From assembly GCA_964530075.1 (NCBI GenBank), contig CAZGXU010000016.1, positions 1 through 42,108 of the forward strand: DNA of 42,108 bases, written 5' to 3'. Shown here piece by piece: positions 33,861 through 41,703 of this stretch (its first letter is position 1; the number at the start of each line of letters is the position of its first letter). The translations under genes and the position numbers were made by a program. The notes below the pieces were generated by a model. It did not search any database. It was given only the letters and a program-made list of their open reading frames with translations, and was not told where the DNA came from. The stretch is from JANQEA01 sp964530075. GTDB taxonomy: Bacteria > Bipolaricaulota > Bipolaricaulia > UBA7950 > UBA9294.

Positions 33861-34326
33861 GGCAGACGGCCACCGCCGCGATTCCTTCGCCGCGGCCAAG
33901 CGCCCCGAGGCCCTCGCTCGTCGTCCCTTTCAGACCGATCCGCGCCGGCGGGAGGCCGAGCACCCAAGCGAGCTTCTCCTTCATCGAGGGGAGGTACGAC
34001 GCCAGTTTCGGCCGTTCGGCGACGACCGTGGCGTCGACGTTGACCGGTCCGTAGCCCGCCCCGCGGACGAGCCGGACGACCTCCTCGAGCAGACGAAGGC
34101 TGGAGATCCCCTGGTACCGCTCGTCCGAATCGGGGAAGTGGACCCCGATGTCCTCGAGCCCGGCCGCGCTGAGGAGGGCGTCGCAGATCGCGTGGGTCAG
34201 GACGTCCGCGTCGGAATGCCCGAGGAGCCCGAGCTCGAACGGGATCGTCGCCCCGCCGAGGATGAGGGGACGACCGGGTGCGAGCCGATGCACGTCGTAC
34301 CCGATGCCGACCCGTTGGTCACTCAT
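33844..34326 (-). CDS. ispF: 2-C-methyl-D-erythritol 2,4-cyclodiphosphate synthase
   Basis: IspF closes the cyclic diphosphate in the MEP isoprenoid pathway. The 160 residues fit the family: GIGYDVHRL with zinc ligands D11 and H13, GHSDADVLTHA, and the C-terminal GLGALGRGEGIAA. It is the last gene of a recA-recX-ispF string; its ATG overlaps the recX stop by 8 bases. The pathway identifies this organism as a DOXP/MEP user. Confidence 0.97.
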   Translation of the reverse strand: MSDQRVGIGYDVHRLAPGRPLILGGATIPFELGLLGHSDADVLTHAICDALLSAAGLEDIGVHFPDSDERYQGISSLRLLEEVVRLVRGAGYGPVNVDATVVAERPKLASYLPSMKEKLAWVLGLPPARIGLKGTTSEGLGALGRGEGIAAVAVCLIEAA

Positions 34327-34807
34327 CCTCAGCCTCCTTCTCGATCCGCCGGACGACGTCGAGCGCCATCCCGCGCCGGAATCCTCTCCTCATCAGGTGA
34401 TTCGCAGTTCGATCCCGGCGCCGAGCGGGATCGACCCCACGAAGCCGCGCGAACCGGGCCGCGGCGAGCTCGCGCGCCAACTCGACCTCCCGGACCGGAG
34501 GATACAGCTCCGCGAGGACCGCGTCGACGATCGACCGGTCGACCCCCTTGTCGCGCAGCTCCTGCGCCAGCGCGGCGCGCGACAGCGGGTGATGCCAGAG
34601 CCGATCGTTGATCCACAATCTCGCGAATGTCCGATCATCGAGGAGTCCGGCGTCGAGCGCGGTGCGAATCGCCTTCTCGATCGCCCCCTCGCCGTGTCCG
34701 CGTCGCTTGAGGCGCTCTCGAACCTCGGAGACGCTCCTCGGGCGCTCGCGGATCAGGCGAACGAGGTCGGACCAGGGATCACCCTTCAGCGTCGGTCTCA
34801 CCCGCAT
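34319..34807 (-). CDS. recX: Regulatory protein RecX
   Basis: RecX binds RecA filaments and limits their activity. The 162 residues form three-helix repeats with RPRSVSEVRERLKRRG, LDAGLLDDRTFARLW and ELRDKGVDRSIVDAVL, the pattern of the family. Its start lies inside recA, a 29-base overlap, and its end overlaps ispF. The overlap likely keeps RecX well below RecA. Confidence 0.93.
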   Translation of the reverse strand: MRVRPTLKGDPWSDLVRLIRERPRSVSEVRERLKRRGHGEGAIEKAIRTALDAGLLDDRTFARLWINDRLWHHPLSRAALAQELRDKGVDRSIVDAVLAELYPPVREVELARELAAARFARLRGVDPARRRDRTANHLMRRGFRRGMALDVVRRIEKEAEDE

Positions 34808-35822
34808 CCTGGGCGACCTCGGCGGGCTCCTCCTTCTTCAGCCCCGCCTGGGCGCGGATCGCCGCCTCGAGCCGGTCGGCGAGCCCTGGATCCTCCTCCA
34901 GTGCCGCCGCGCTGTTTCCGATCCCTTGACCGAGGCGCTGATCGCCGAACGAGTACCAGGACCCGCTTCGGGTGACGAGGCCGAGCGCCTCTCCGGTGTT
35001 GATCAAGTCGCGCGATCGGACGATCCCCCGCCCGTAGATGACGTCGAACCGGGCCTCCTTGAACGGCGGGGCGACCTTGTTCTTCACCACGCGGACGTTG
35101 ATGTTGTGCCCGATGCGCTCGGTCCCCTCCTCGATCCTCCCCGATCCCCACATCTGCAGGCGGAGCGAGGCGTAGAACTTCAGCGCCCATCCTCCCGAGG
35201 TCGTCGTCGACGGCCCGAACCGGGACGCGCTGATCGTCGATCGCATCTGGTTCGTGAACACGACGATCGTCTTCGACTGGGAGATCGCACCGGAGAGCTT
35301 CCGCATCGCCTGGCTCATCAGCCGCGCCTGCAGGCCGACCGTCGGCTCGCCCATCTGCCCCTCGATCTCGGCCGTCGGGACGAGGGCGGCGACCGAGTCG
35401 ATCACGATGATGTCGACCGCTCCGCTGCGGGTCAGCTGCTCGGTGATCTCGAGCGCCTGCTCGCCCGAGTTGGGCTGCGAGATGAGCATGTGATCGAGGT
35501 CGACGCCGAGCGCCCGGCTGTACGTCGGGTCGAGCGCGTGCTCGGCGTCGATGAACGCCGCCGTGCCGCCGCGCTTCTGCACCTCGGCGATCATGTGAAG
35601 GGCGAGGGTCGTCTTCCCGCTCGCTTCCATCCCGAAGACCTCGACGATCCGCCCCCGCGGGATCCCCCCGACGCCGAGCGCGATGTCGAGGGCGAGGGAT
35701 CCTGAGGGAACCGATTCGACCTGGAGGACCTGGGCCCCGTCACCGAGCCACATGATGGAACCTTCGCCGTACGCCTTCTTGATCTGTTTGAGCGTGCTTT
35801 CCAGGACCTCTCGCTTACCCAT
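34779..35822 (-). CDS. recA: Recombinase RecA, divergent
   Basis: RecA forms filaments on single-stranded DNA for strand exchange and SOS induction. The 347 residues are clear RecA (SALDIALGVGG-like core, AEHALDPTYSRALGVDLD, GLQARLMSQAMRKL, ALKFYASLRL). Unusual features: the Walker A is GMEASGKTT (64-72) where nearly all bacteria have GPESSGKTT, and the L2 DNA-binding loop (195-212) reads RSTISASRFGPSTTTSGG instead of the common IGVMFGNPETTTGG type. The ATG at 35822 was chosen: a 30-base earlier ATG lies inside the -10 and cannot be on the transcript. Confidence 0.95.
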   Translation of the reverse strand: MGKREVLESTLKQIKKAYGEGSIMWLGDGAQVLQVESVPSGSLALDIALGVGGIPRGRIVEVFGMEASGKTTLALHMIAEVQKRGGTAAFIDAEHALDPTYSRALGVDLDHMLISQPNSGEQALEITEQLTRSGAVDIIVIDSVAALVPTAEIEGQMGEPTVGLQARLMSQAMRKLSGAISQSKTIVVFTNQMRSTISASRFGPSTTTSGGWALKFYASLRLQMWGSGRIEEGTERIGHNINVRVVKNKVAPPFKEARFDVIYGRGIVRSRDLINTGEALGLVTRSGSWYSFGDQRLGQGIGNSAAALEEDPGLADRLEAAIRAQAGLKKEEPAEVAQDAGETDAEG

Positions 35823-35832
35823 GTTCCCCCCT

Positions 35833-35879
35833 GATTCGAGTCTTTCCGCCATTCTAGGTCAAGCCCAGAGTCGAATCAA
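35833..35879 (-). promoter_or_regulatory. recA promoter flanked by an inverted repeat
   Basis: On the minus strand TTGATT (35879-35874) and TAGAAT (35856-35851) are 17 bases apart. An inverted repeat with one mismatch in ten, GATTCGAGTC (35833-35842) and GAGTCGAATC (35868-35877), overlaps the -35 and the leader. A related CGATTCGATTC lies near 35929. No canonical LexA box (CTG-n10-CAG or GAAC-n4-GTTC) is visible, so this dyad could be a lineage-specific SOS operator. Confidence 0.55.
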
Positions 35880-35936
35880 GCAGTTTTTCCGATACTTCCT
35901 GACAAGGAACACGTCTCTTCGATTCGATTCAAAGCA

Positions 35937-36896
35937 TCACGGGACATCCCGAGGACCCTCGGCAACGAGCCTCTTCGCCTTCGTGACGAAGTCGGCCGCG
36001 GCCCCGCGATCGACGCCGCGGAGCCGGAACGACCCGTCGGGCGTCTCGACCCATAGTGCGTCACTATGCAACGTGATGTCCACGCGGCCGACCTCCTGCT
36101 CGCGCGCGATCCCGAACGTCCCGAGCGACTTGTCAATCAACCGATGCGTGAACCGGGCGATCGCTCGCTGCAGAAACGCGGAGAACGCCCCTTCTTCCTC
36201 CGCGCGAGCCTCCTGGAGCTGGTCGAGAGCGTCGCGGATGTCCTGCTTCGTGTCCTTCGCCAGCTCGACGACGATCGTCCCGAGTTCGGTCAGGATCAGC
36301 GTGACCCGATCGGCCGCGTCGGAAATCCGGGCGACCTCCTTCATCCACGCCACTTCGACCACGCGCTCTGCACCGACGCCGCTCAGGTTCTGCTGCCCCA
36401 ACGGGACGTAGGACAGCCCTTCGTCAAGGGCAGCGAGCTTCTGGACCCCTTCGGTGACGAGAATCTGGCCGCCCTTCGCGAGGGCCGACAGGCGCTGGGC
36501 GAGGTTGACGGCGTGTCCGATGAAGTCGATGTCGGTCATCACCGGCCGCCCACTGGAGATCCCGATCCCTACGTCGATCGGCTCTTCCGGCGATTTGCGG
36601 TTTCGCGCGCGGATTGCTTCTTGGATCCCGACGGCGACCCGGATCGCGTCGTCCGGCGTCTCGAAAGCGGCCATCACGCCGTCGCCGAGCGACTTGACCA
36701 GGATCCCGTACTCATCGATCCGCTCGCGAAGGATCCCTTCGTGCAGCTGTGCCAGCCGGAAGGCCGCGCGATCTCCCCTTCGCGCCGTGTACGTCGTGAA
36801 GCCGCGAAGGTCGCTGAACAGGAGCGCAATCTCCTCGCCCGACTCGATCTGAGCGCGAATCGCCTGACGCAGCTTGAGCGTCCTGCTCCACGACAT
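35937..36896 (-). CDS. Class III adenylate cyclase with unknown C-terminal domain
   Basis: A 319-residue soluble cyclase. The catalytic domain (about 20-195) has both metal aspartates, D29 in LLFSDLRGFT and D72 in GDG, the adenine-selecting pair K68 and D124 (TDIDFIG), and the transition-state N131 and R135 in VNLAQR. All six key residues are present, so it should be an active homodimeric ATP cyclase. Residues about 195-319 are helical then beta-rich and unrecognised, possibly a sensor. It diverges from a cyclic-nucleotide-binding protein gene 86 bases away. ATG at 36896 with GGGAGGGGG upstream. Confidence 0.9.
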   Translation of the reverse strand: MSWSRTLKLRQAIRAQIESGEEIALLFSDLRGFTTYTARRGDRAAFRLAQLHEGILRERIDEYGILVKSLGDGVMAAFETPDDAIRVAVGIQEAIRARNRKSPEEPIDVGIGISSGRPVMTDIDFIGHAVNLAQRLSALAKGGQILVTEGVQKLAALDEGLSYVPLGQQNLSGVGAERVVEVAWMKEVARISDAADRVTLILTELGTIVVELAKDTKQDIRDALDQLQEARAEEEGAFSAFLQRAIARFTHRLIDKSLGTFGIAREQEVGRVDITLHSDALWVETPDGSFRLRGVDRGAAADFVTKAKRLVAEGPRDVP

Positions 36897-36982
36897 GGAA
36901 GCCCCCTCCCGCCCTGGAAAAGCGGATCAGCGTATTATATCATCGTCTCCGGTCCCAAGGGACGGCGAAAGGAGCGAACCGG
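36897..36982. promoter_or_regulatory. Divergent promoter region of the cyclic nucleotide module
   Basis: This 86-base gap separates the cyclase and the receptor gene. An AT-rich core at about 36935-36946 contains TATTAT on the plus strand and TATAAT on the minus strand, so one -10 region may serve both directions. No well-spaced -35 is visible on either side. Confidence 0.4.
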
Positions 36983-37411
36983 ATGGACGACAAGCAGATC
37001 ATCTCCCTCATGAAGAGGACGCCGATCTTCGCCAGGTTGAACGAGGGCGGTCTGAAGAGCGTCCTCAAGTCGGCGGTTCAGAAGGTGGCCCCCGCCGGGA
37101 CGAAGCTCGTCGAAGAGGGGAAGGGCGGCGTCGGCTTCTACCTCATCCTCGACGGCAAGGCCGAGGTTATCCGAGAAGGGGAGAAGCTCGCGGAGCTCGG
37201 CACCGGCAACTTCTTCGGGGAGTTGAGCGTGATCGACGGTGCCCCTCGGACGGCGGACGTCGTCGCGATGACCGAAACAAACTGCATCGTCATCACCCAG
37301 TGGGCGATGAAGAGCCTCATCGAGAATCACCCCCAGATCGCACAAGGGATGCTGGAAGAACTCGTTCGACGACTCCGCGCGACCGACGAGGTGCTTCACG
37401 CGACAGGGTGA
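36983..37411 (+). CDS. Cyclic nucleotide-binding domain protein
   Basis: A 142-residue single-domain receptor. The beta-roll contains the phosphate-binding cassette FGEL (78-81) with R89-T90-A91 in APRTADV, the canonical cNMP pocket. There is no DNA-binding helix-turn-helix, so it is not a CRP-type transcription factor; it would bind cAMP and act through a partner. It faces the adenylate cyclase gene across a short divergent promoter and is followed 7 bases later by an MBL-fold hydrolase gene. Confidence 0.9.
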   Translation: MDDKQIISLMKRTPIFARLNEGGLKSVLKSAVQKVAPAGTKLVEEGKGGVGFYLILDGKAEVIREGEKLAELGTGNFFGELSVIDGAPRTADVVAMTETNCIVITQWAMKSLIENHPQIAQGMLEELVRRLRATDEVLHATG

Positions 37412-37418
37412 CACACCG

Positions 37419-38156
37419 TTGAGCGATCGAATCCCGCTCACGTGCCTCGGATCCGGAGCGGCGCTCACTGACGGCCGTCGATGGAATTCGCTCCTCATCG
37501 ACGGCCGAATCCTGCTCGACCTCCCGCCGACGGCCATCGTCGACCTGCAGCGCCTCGGCCTCGACCTGACCGAGATCGACGTCATCTTTATCAGCCACCT
37601 GCACGCCGACCACATGTTCGGCCTTCCGTTTCTGTTGCTCGAGTACTCCGTCCGGCGCAAGCGGGACCGCCCGCTGTGCATCGTCGGTCCCCCCGACATC
37701 GAGGAGAGGACCGAGACGCTGCACGACCTCGCGTGGCCCGGCATGCGGGGCGCCGGCCTCGAGCCGCGCGTTCCCATCTCGTACGTCGAAGTGACCGGGG
37801 ACGGCGAGTACCTCGCCGGTGACCTCGCGTTCTCGGCAATCCAGATGGAGCACTTCACCCTGGCCGCGTTCGGGTACCGCTTCGTCTACAAGGGACGGAC
37901 GATCGCCTACACCGGAGACACCGGCGAATGCGCCCAATTGGGAAAGCTCCTCGACGGCGTCGACGTGGCGATCATCGAGCTGACGCACCCGAACGCGACG
38001 GACGACCCGGGCCACATGGATGCCCCCGCGGTCACCTACTGGATGGAGAAGCTGCGGGAACAGGGGGCGCGCGTCTTCGCCACCCACATGAGCGAAACCC
38101 CCGATCCGATCGACGGACTCACGATCTGCGAGGACTGCAAGACGTACTACATCTAG
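37419..38156 (+). CDS. MBL-fold metallohydrolase (RNase Z / class II PDE-like)
   Basis: A 245-residue beta-lactamase-fold protein with HLHADH (H60-x-H62-x-D64-H65), the metal-bridging Asp in YTGDTGE and the late His in FATHMSE. The short form without an exosite matches the RNase Z-like group, which also includes class II cyclic nucleotide phosphodiesterases. The start is TTG at 37419 with AGGGTGA upstream, only 7 bases after the cNMP-binding gene, so they form one transcript. A cAMP-degrading role is attractive from context; tRNA processing or another hydrolysis is equally possible. Confidence 0.85.
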   Translation: MSDRIPLTCLGSGAALTDGRRWNSLLIDGRILLDLPPTAIVDLQRLGLDLTEIDVIFISHLHADHMFGLPFLLLEYSVRRKRDRPLCIVGPPDIEERTETLHDLAWPGMRGAGLEPRVPISYVEVTGDGEYLAGDLAFSAIQMEHFTLAAFGYRFVYKGRTIAYTGDTGECAQLGKLLDGVDVAIIELTHPNATDDPGHMDAPAVTYWMEKLREQGARVFATHMSETPDPIDGLTICEDCKTYYI

Positions 38157-38173
38157 AAACGCACCGGAAAGCT

Positions 38174-38339
38174 GAACCGCAGAGGCCGCCGAGAAGCGCG
38201 GAGAGAACCCCTAGGATCAAACCCGTCCAGCGGCCACTGGCGGGCTCCCTGGCCGTCCTCATCGGCAGATTCCGTCCGGATCTTTCCCTCCCGCTTGTGT
38301 CCCCGTGATCGCAGCGTGCCTCCGCGTCCTCTGCGGTTC
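38174..38339. repeat. 166-bp element with 12-base terminal inverted repeats
   Basis: GAACCGCAGAGG (38174-38185) and CCTCTGCGGTTC (38328-38339) are perfect inverted repeats. Extended, both ends read GAACCGCAGAGGnCGCnGAG, a 20-base match with two differences. Flanking AAAGC and GCTTT sit a few bases outside. The interior has no open frame. CCGCAGAGG-type interspersed repeats are common in poorly studied phyla. The layout is that of a small non-autonomous (MITE-like) element or a degenerate repeat pair. Confidence 0.55.
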
Positions 38340-38389
38340 GAACGCTTTGCAGTTCTTTCCCGAGGAGCAGACCTGGCGAGGGTGAGCCC

Positions 38390-38977
38390 CTACTTCCCGT
38401 AGCACGTCCGGCAGCGCGCCTCGTAGCTTCCCACCCCGCCGACCTGGATGACCGGGCCGTCGACTGGGGCCGGCTTCCCGTCGATCAGCCGCTGCGACCG
38501 GGTCGCGACGCCGCCGCAGACGACGCAGACGGCCTGGAGTTTGTCGACGCGATCGGCGAGCGCCATCAGCTTCGGCATCGGCTCGAACGGCTCCTCCGCG
38601 AAGGTCAAATCGAGCCCGGCGACGATCACGCGCTTCCCCATACCGACCAGCCGTTGGCACAGCTCGGGGAGCCGTTCGGAGAAGAAGTTCCCCTCGTCGA
38701 ACGCGACGACCGCCGCCGCCTCGAGCGCGGCTCCGCCGACCAGCTCCCGCAGCGTCCCGATCGTCTCCTCGTCCGGTTCGAGGAGGTGGGCGGCGAACTC
38801 GCGCCCGTAGTGGGTGACGACGGCGTTCGTGTCGTACCGGTCGTCGATCGTCGGCTTGAAAAGGAGGATCTTCCTCCCCGCGATCCGGACACGCTCCAGC
38901 CGGCGGATCAACTCCTCGGTCTTCCCCGAGAACATGCAACCCACGATCACCTCAAGCTGCCGGTTCGCCGTGTGCAT
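38390..38977 (-). CDS. tdk: Thymidine kinase
   Basis: A 195-residue type II thymidine kinase for thymidine salvage. The P-loop GCMFSGKTEEL begins near residue 12, DEGNFF provides the catalytic Glu, and the zinc lasso has C-x2-C (CVVCGG) and C-x2-C (CRTCYG) near the C-terminus. The ATG at 38977 was chosen for the AGGAGG 7 bases upstream; an earlier ATG at 38995 is possible. It follows the substrate-binding gene of an ABC importer in the same direction. Confidence 0.96.
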   Translation of the reverse strand: MHTANRQLEVIVGCMFSGKTEELIRRLERVRIAGRKILLFKPTIDDRYDTNAVVTHYGREFAAHLLEPDEETIGTLRELVGGAALEAAAVVAFDEGNFFSERLPELCQRLVGMGKRVIVAGLDLTFAEEPFEPMPKLMALADRVDKLQAVCVVCGGVATRSQRLIDGKPAPVDGPVIQVGGVGSYEARCRTCYGK

Positions 38978-38991
38978 CCCGACCCCTCCTT

Positions 38992-39942
38992 TCACCCCGC
39001 GGGCAGCAACGCGTCCGTGAACAGTCCCTCGAGCGGGAGCCCCTCGTCGATCAGTCCGTGCGCGGCCAGGAAGTCGCGCATCCCCGACCAGACGTCGATG
39101 TCGTCGTGCCTCGCCCCGTCGGCGTAGAGCGGGAGCGTCGCCTCGAACGAGCGGCGGTTCAGTTCGTCGTCGAGATCCGGGTACGCGGCCAAGAACGCGT
39201 CGAACGCCGCGCCCGGATCGGTCCTCGTCAACTCGAGGCCGCGGGTGAGGGCACGGAGGAACGCGCGCAAGTCCTCGCCCCGCTCGGCGATCAGGTCGGG
39301 ATGGACGACCAGGATCAGCTCGTAGGTCGCCGGGATGCAGTGCTCCTCCTGCGGGAAGAAGATCGGATCGCCCCCCTCCAGCTCGGCCTCGATCGGCTCG
39401 AAGTTCCGGAACGCGCCAATCGCCTCGACGCTCCCGGCCAGGAGCGCCTGCATCGTGTTGAACCCGACGTGGATCAGTCGGACCTCTCCGTCGCCGATCC
39501 CGGCGCAGCCGAGCATCGTCCGCCAGAGGACCGGCTCGAGCGGGGCCAGCGAGTACCCGATCCGCTTTCCCCGCAGGTCATCGAGCGTCTCGACGCCGCG
39601 CCCTCGGAGGCTCAGCAGGCCGCCGAGTCCCCGATCGATCAACGCGCCGATCGCGATCAACGGCAGTCCCTCCGACCGGGCGATCAGGTAGTTGATCTGC
39701 GGCGTCAGCGCGATCTCGACCGCCCGCGACGCCGCCAGCTTCACCGGATCGCTCGGGTTGGCCGGCACGAACAGCTCGACATCGATCCCTTCCTCGGCGA
39801 AGAACCCGAGCTCCTCGCAGACGACCAGCGGGACATGGTTCGGATTGACGAAGAAGTCGAGGGCGACGCGGAGGGAGGATTGACCGAGCGTCGCCACGGC
39901 ACAGCCGACGACCAGCAGCGCGGCGAGCGTCCCCCTCTTCAC
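38992..39942 (-). CDS. NMT1/THI5-like ABC substrate-binding protein
   Basis: A 316-residue periplasmic binding protein. The start is GTG at 39942 with AGGAGG upstream, giving a signal peptide (RGTLAALLVVGCAVATL). Then come VALDFFVNPNHVPLVV, LFVPANPSDPVKL, LDDLRGKRIGYSLAP and a C-terminal lobe, as in transporters for hydroxymethylpyrimidine, nitrate, sulfonates and riboflavin precursors. Substrate unknown; THI5-like members often import thiamine precursors. No TPP riboswitch is visible upstream of the operon. Confidence 0.88.
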   Translation of the reverse strand: MKRGTLAALLVVGCAVATLGQSSLRVALDFFVNPNHVPLVVCEELGFFAEEGIDVELFVPANPSDPVKLAASRAVEIALTPQINYLIARSEGLPLIAIGALIDRGLGGLLSLRGRGVETLDDLRGKRIGYSLAPLEPVLWRTMLGCAGIGDGEVRLIHVGFNTMQALLAGSVEAIGAFRNFEPIEAELEGGDPIFFPQEEHCIPATYELILVVHPDLIAERGEDLRAFLRALTRGLELTRTDPGAAFDAFLAAYPDLDDELNRRSFEATLPLYADGARHDDIDVWSGMRDFLAAHGLIDEGLPLEGLFTDALLPAG

Positions 39943-39968
39943 TCCCCCTCCTTCTTCCTTCCTCCGAG

Positions 39969-40721
39969 TCAGTCCGCGCCCCGCCAGTACAGGGCACGCC
40001 GCTCGATTATCCGGAGACCCCCGAACAGGAGCAAGCCGAGGACCGAGAGCATCAGGATCGCCGCGAACACGAGATCGACGCGCAACAGCGCGTTCGACTG
40101 AAGCATCAGGTAGCCGAGCCCCTGGTGCGCCCCGACCCACTCGCCGATCGTCGCGCCGACGACGCAAAGCGTCACCGCGACCTTCAGCCCGGCGAACAGC
40201 GTCGGCAGGCTCGCCGGAAGGCGGAGCTTTCGGAAGACCTGCCACCGCGTCGCGCCGAGCGATCGGAACAGCTCGACCGACTCCTCGCTCGGCGCGCGAA
40301 GCCCGTCCGACGCGTTGACGACGACCGGGAAGAACCCGATCAGCGCAGCGACGGTCGCCTTCGGCCAGAGGCCGTACCCCATCCAGACGATCAGCAGCGG
40401 CGCGATCGCGAAGACCGGGATCATCTGTGACGCGATGATCAGGGGGAAGAGCGCCCGCTCGAGGATCAGCGAGTAGAAGACGGCGACCGCCAGGCCGAAC
40501 CCACCGAGCCCGCCGAGGAGGAGCCCGAGGACGATCTCGGCCAGCGTGACCGACGCGTGATGAAGGAGACTCGGGAAGTGGGAGACGAACGCGACCGCGA
40601 TCCGACTCGGCGCCGGGAGAATGTAATGCGGCACGTCGAACAGCCGTACCGCTCCCTCCCACGTCGCCAGGAGGACGAACAATAGGACGATCGGGGCCGC
40701 AACGTCGGTCAAGCGCTTCAT
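39969..40721 (-). CDS. SsuC/ThiX-type ABC permease
   Basis: A 250-residue inner-membrane permease with about six hydrophobic segments. The EAA-loop region is ELFRSLGATRWQVFRKLRLPASLP, the coupling helix of nitrate/sulfonate/thiamine-precursor importers. ATG at 40721 overlaps the ATPase stop by 4 bases. It is followed 26 bases later by the substrate-binding gene. Confidence 0.92.
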   Translation of the reverse strand: MKRLTDVAAPIVLLFVLLATWEGAVRLFDVPHYILPAPSRIAVAFVSHFPSLLHHASVTLAEIVLGLLLGGLGGFGLAVAVFYSLILERALFPLIIASQMIPVFAIAPLLIVWMGYGLWPKATVAALIGFFPVVVNASDGLRAPSEESVELFRSLGATRWQVFRKLRLPASLPTLFAGLKVAVTLCVVGATIGEWVGAHQGLGYLMLQSNALLRVDLVFAAILMLSVLGLLLFGGLRIIERRALYWRGAD

Positions 40722-41470
40722 CGTCCCTCCAACAGGAGATCGAGGAGCCTCCCCTTCGTCTCGGCCAGCTCGGCCGAGGCCCGATTCCGAGGACGGTGAA
40801 GATCGACCCGGAGATCCCGCGCGACTGCCGCCGGCCGGTCGGTCAATACGAGGACCCGGTCGGAGAGGAGAAGCGCCTCCTCCACGTCGTGCGTCACGAG
40901 GAGGATCGTCTTGCGAAGCTCTGCCCAGACCGAAAGGAGCCAGTCCTGAAGCGTCGCCCGAGTCAACGGGTCGAGCGCGCCGAGCGGCTCATCGAGGAGC
41001 AGGACGTCGCGGCGTGCGAGGAACGTGCGGACCAGCGCGAGGCGCTGCCGCATCCCGCCAGAGAGCTGCGACGGATAGGCCCGCTCGAACCCGGACAGGC
41101 CGAAGCGCTCGAACAGCTCGACCGCCTCGGGCCGGGCTTCCGCCAGCGGCCTTCGTGCGATCTCCGACGCGAGGACCGCGTTGTCGAGGGCCGTCCTCCA
41201 GGGAAGGAGCGTGTCGCGCTGCGGAAGGTAGGCGGTCGCGCCGCCCGGGCTCTCGCCCCTCCCTCCGACCGACACCTCGCCGCCGTCCGGCTCGATGAGG
41301 CCTGCCAGGATCCTCAGCAGCGTCGTCTTCCCGCACCCGGAAGGGCCGAGGATCGTCGTCCACGTCCCCCACTCGACCTCGAACGAGATCGACGCGAGAA
41401 CCGGGACTTCGCTCCGCCCGTCGGCGAACGACTTCGTGACGCGGTCCGCGCGGATCGCTGCGCGCGACAT
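40718..41470 (-). CDS. SsuB/ThiZ-type ABC ATPase
   Basis: A 250-residue ATPase and first gene of the importer operon. Walker A is GPSGCGKTT, the Q-loop YLPQRD, signature LSGGMRQR, Walker B VLLLDEPLGALD, with switch His in VTHD. It resembles the nitrate/sulfonate/taurine subclass. Together with the downstream permease and binding protein it makes a complete three-gene importer. Confidence 0.93.
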   Translation of the reverse strand: MSRAAIRADRVTKSFADGRSEVPVLASISFEVEWGTWTTILGPSGCGKTTLLRILAGLIEPDGGEVSVGGRGESPGGATAYLPQRDTLLPWRTALDNAVLASEIARRPLAEARPEAVELFERFGLSGFERAYPSQLSGGMRQRLALVRTFLARRDVLLLDEPLGALDPLTRATLQDWLLSVWAELRKTILLVTHDVEEALLLSDRVLVLTDRPAAVARDLRVDLHRPRNRASAELAETKGRLLDLLLEGR

Positions 41471-41554
41471 TCGCTGATCGCCCCTCCTCGACTCGAGGAT
41501 GCCAAAGCATAGCGCAGCGCCCAGGCGGGCACACCCGCCGATGCCGAAGGAAGC

Positions 41555-41585
41555 GGCACAGCGCGAGAGACTGCCGCGCTGTGCC
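41555..41585 (-). terminator. Hairpin downstream of tRNA-Glu
   Basis: GGCACAGCGCG (41555-41565) and CGCGCTGTGCC (41575-41585) form a perfect 11-base stem with a 9-base loop. It begins 5 bases after the tRNA 3' end in the transcribed direction and is followed by a moderately T-rich GCTTCCTTC. It is a likely intrinsic terminator or 3'-processing boundary for the tRNA. Confidence 0.65.
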
Positions 41586-41589
41586 TGCC

Positions 41590-41665
41590 TGGTGGTCCCA
41601 AGGGGATTTGAACCCCTGTCGACGGGATGAGAGCCCGCTATCCTAGGCCACTAGACGATGGGACC
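41590..41665 (-). tRNA. tRNA-Glu (anticodon CUC)
   Basis: Read on the minus strand, the acceptor GGTCCCA pairs with TGGGACC; the D-arm contains TCTAGTGGCCTAGGA, typical of tRNA-Glu; the anticodon loop is CTCTCAT, giving CUC; the T-arm is GGGGTTCAAATCCCC. The discriminator A is followed by an encoded CCA (41590-41592). All stems pair with a single G-U in the anticodon stem. It reads GAG codons, which are common in this GC-rich genome. Confidence 0.95.
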
Positions 41666-41703
41666 GGAACTCGGGCCGATTATCTCGCAACGGGCGGCGG
41701 GCA

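Noticed and set aside
41471..41589. Possible TPP riboswitch before the NMT1/THI5-type importer
   Set aside because: The conserved CUGAGA and related elements are absent; the only structure is the hairpin following tRNA-Glu.
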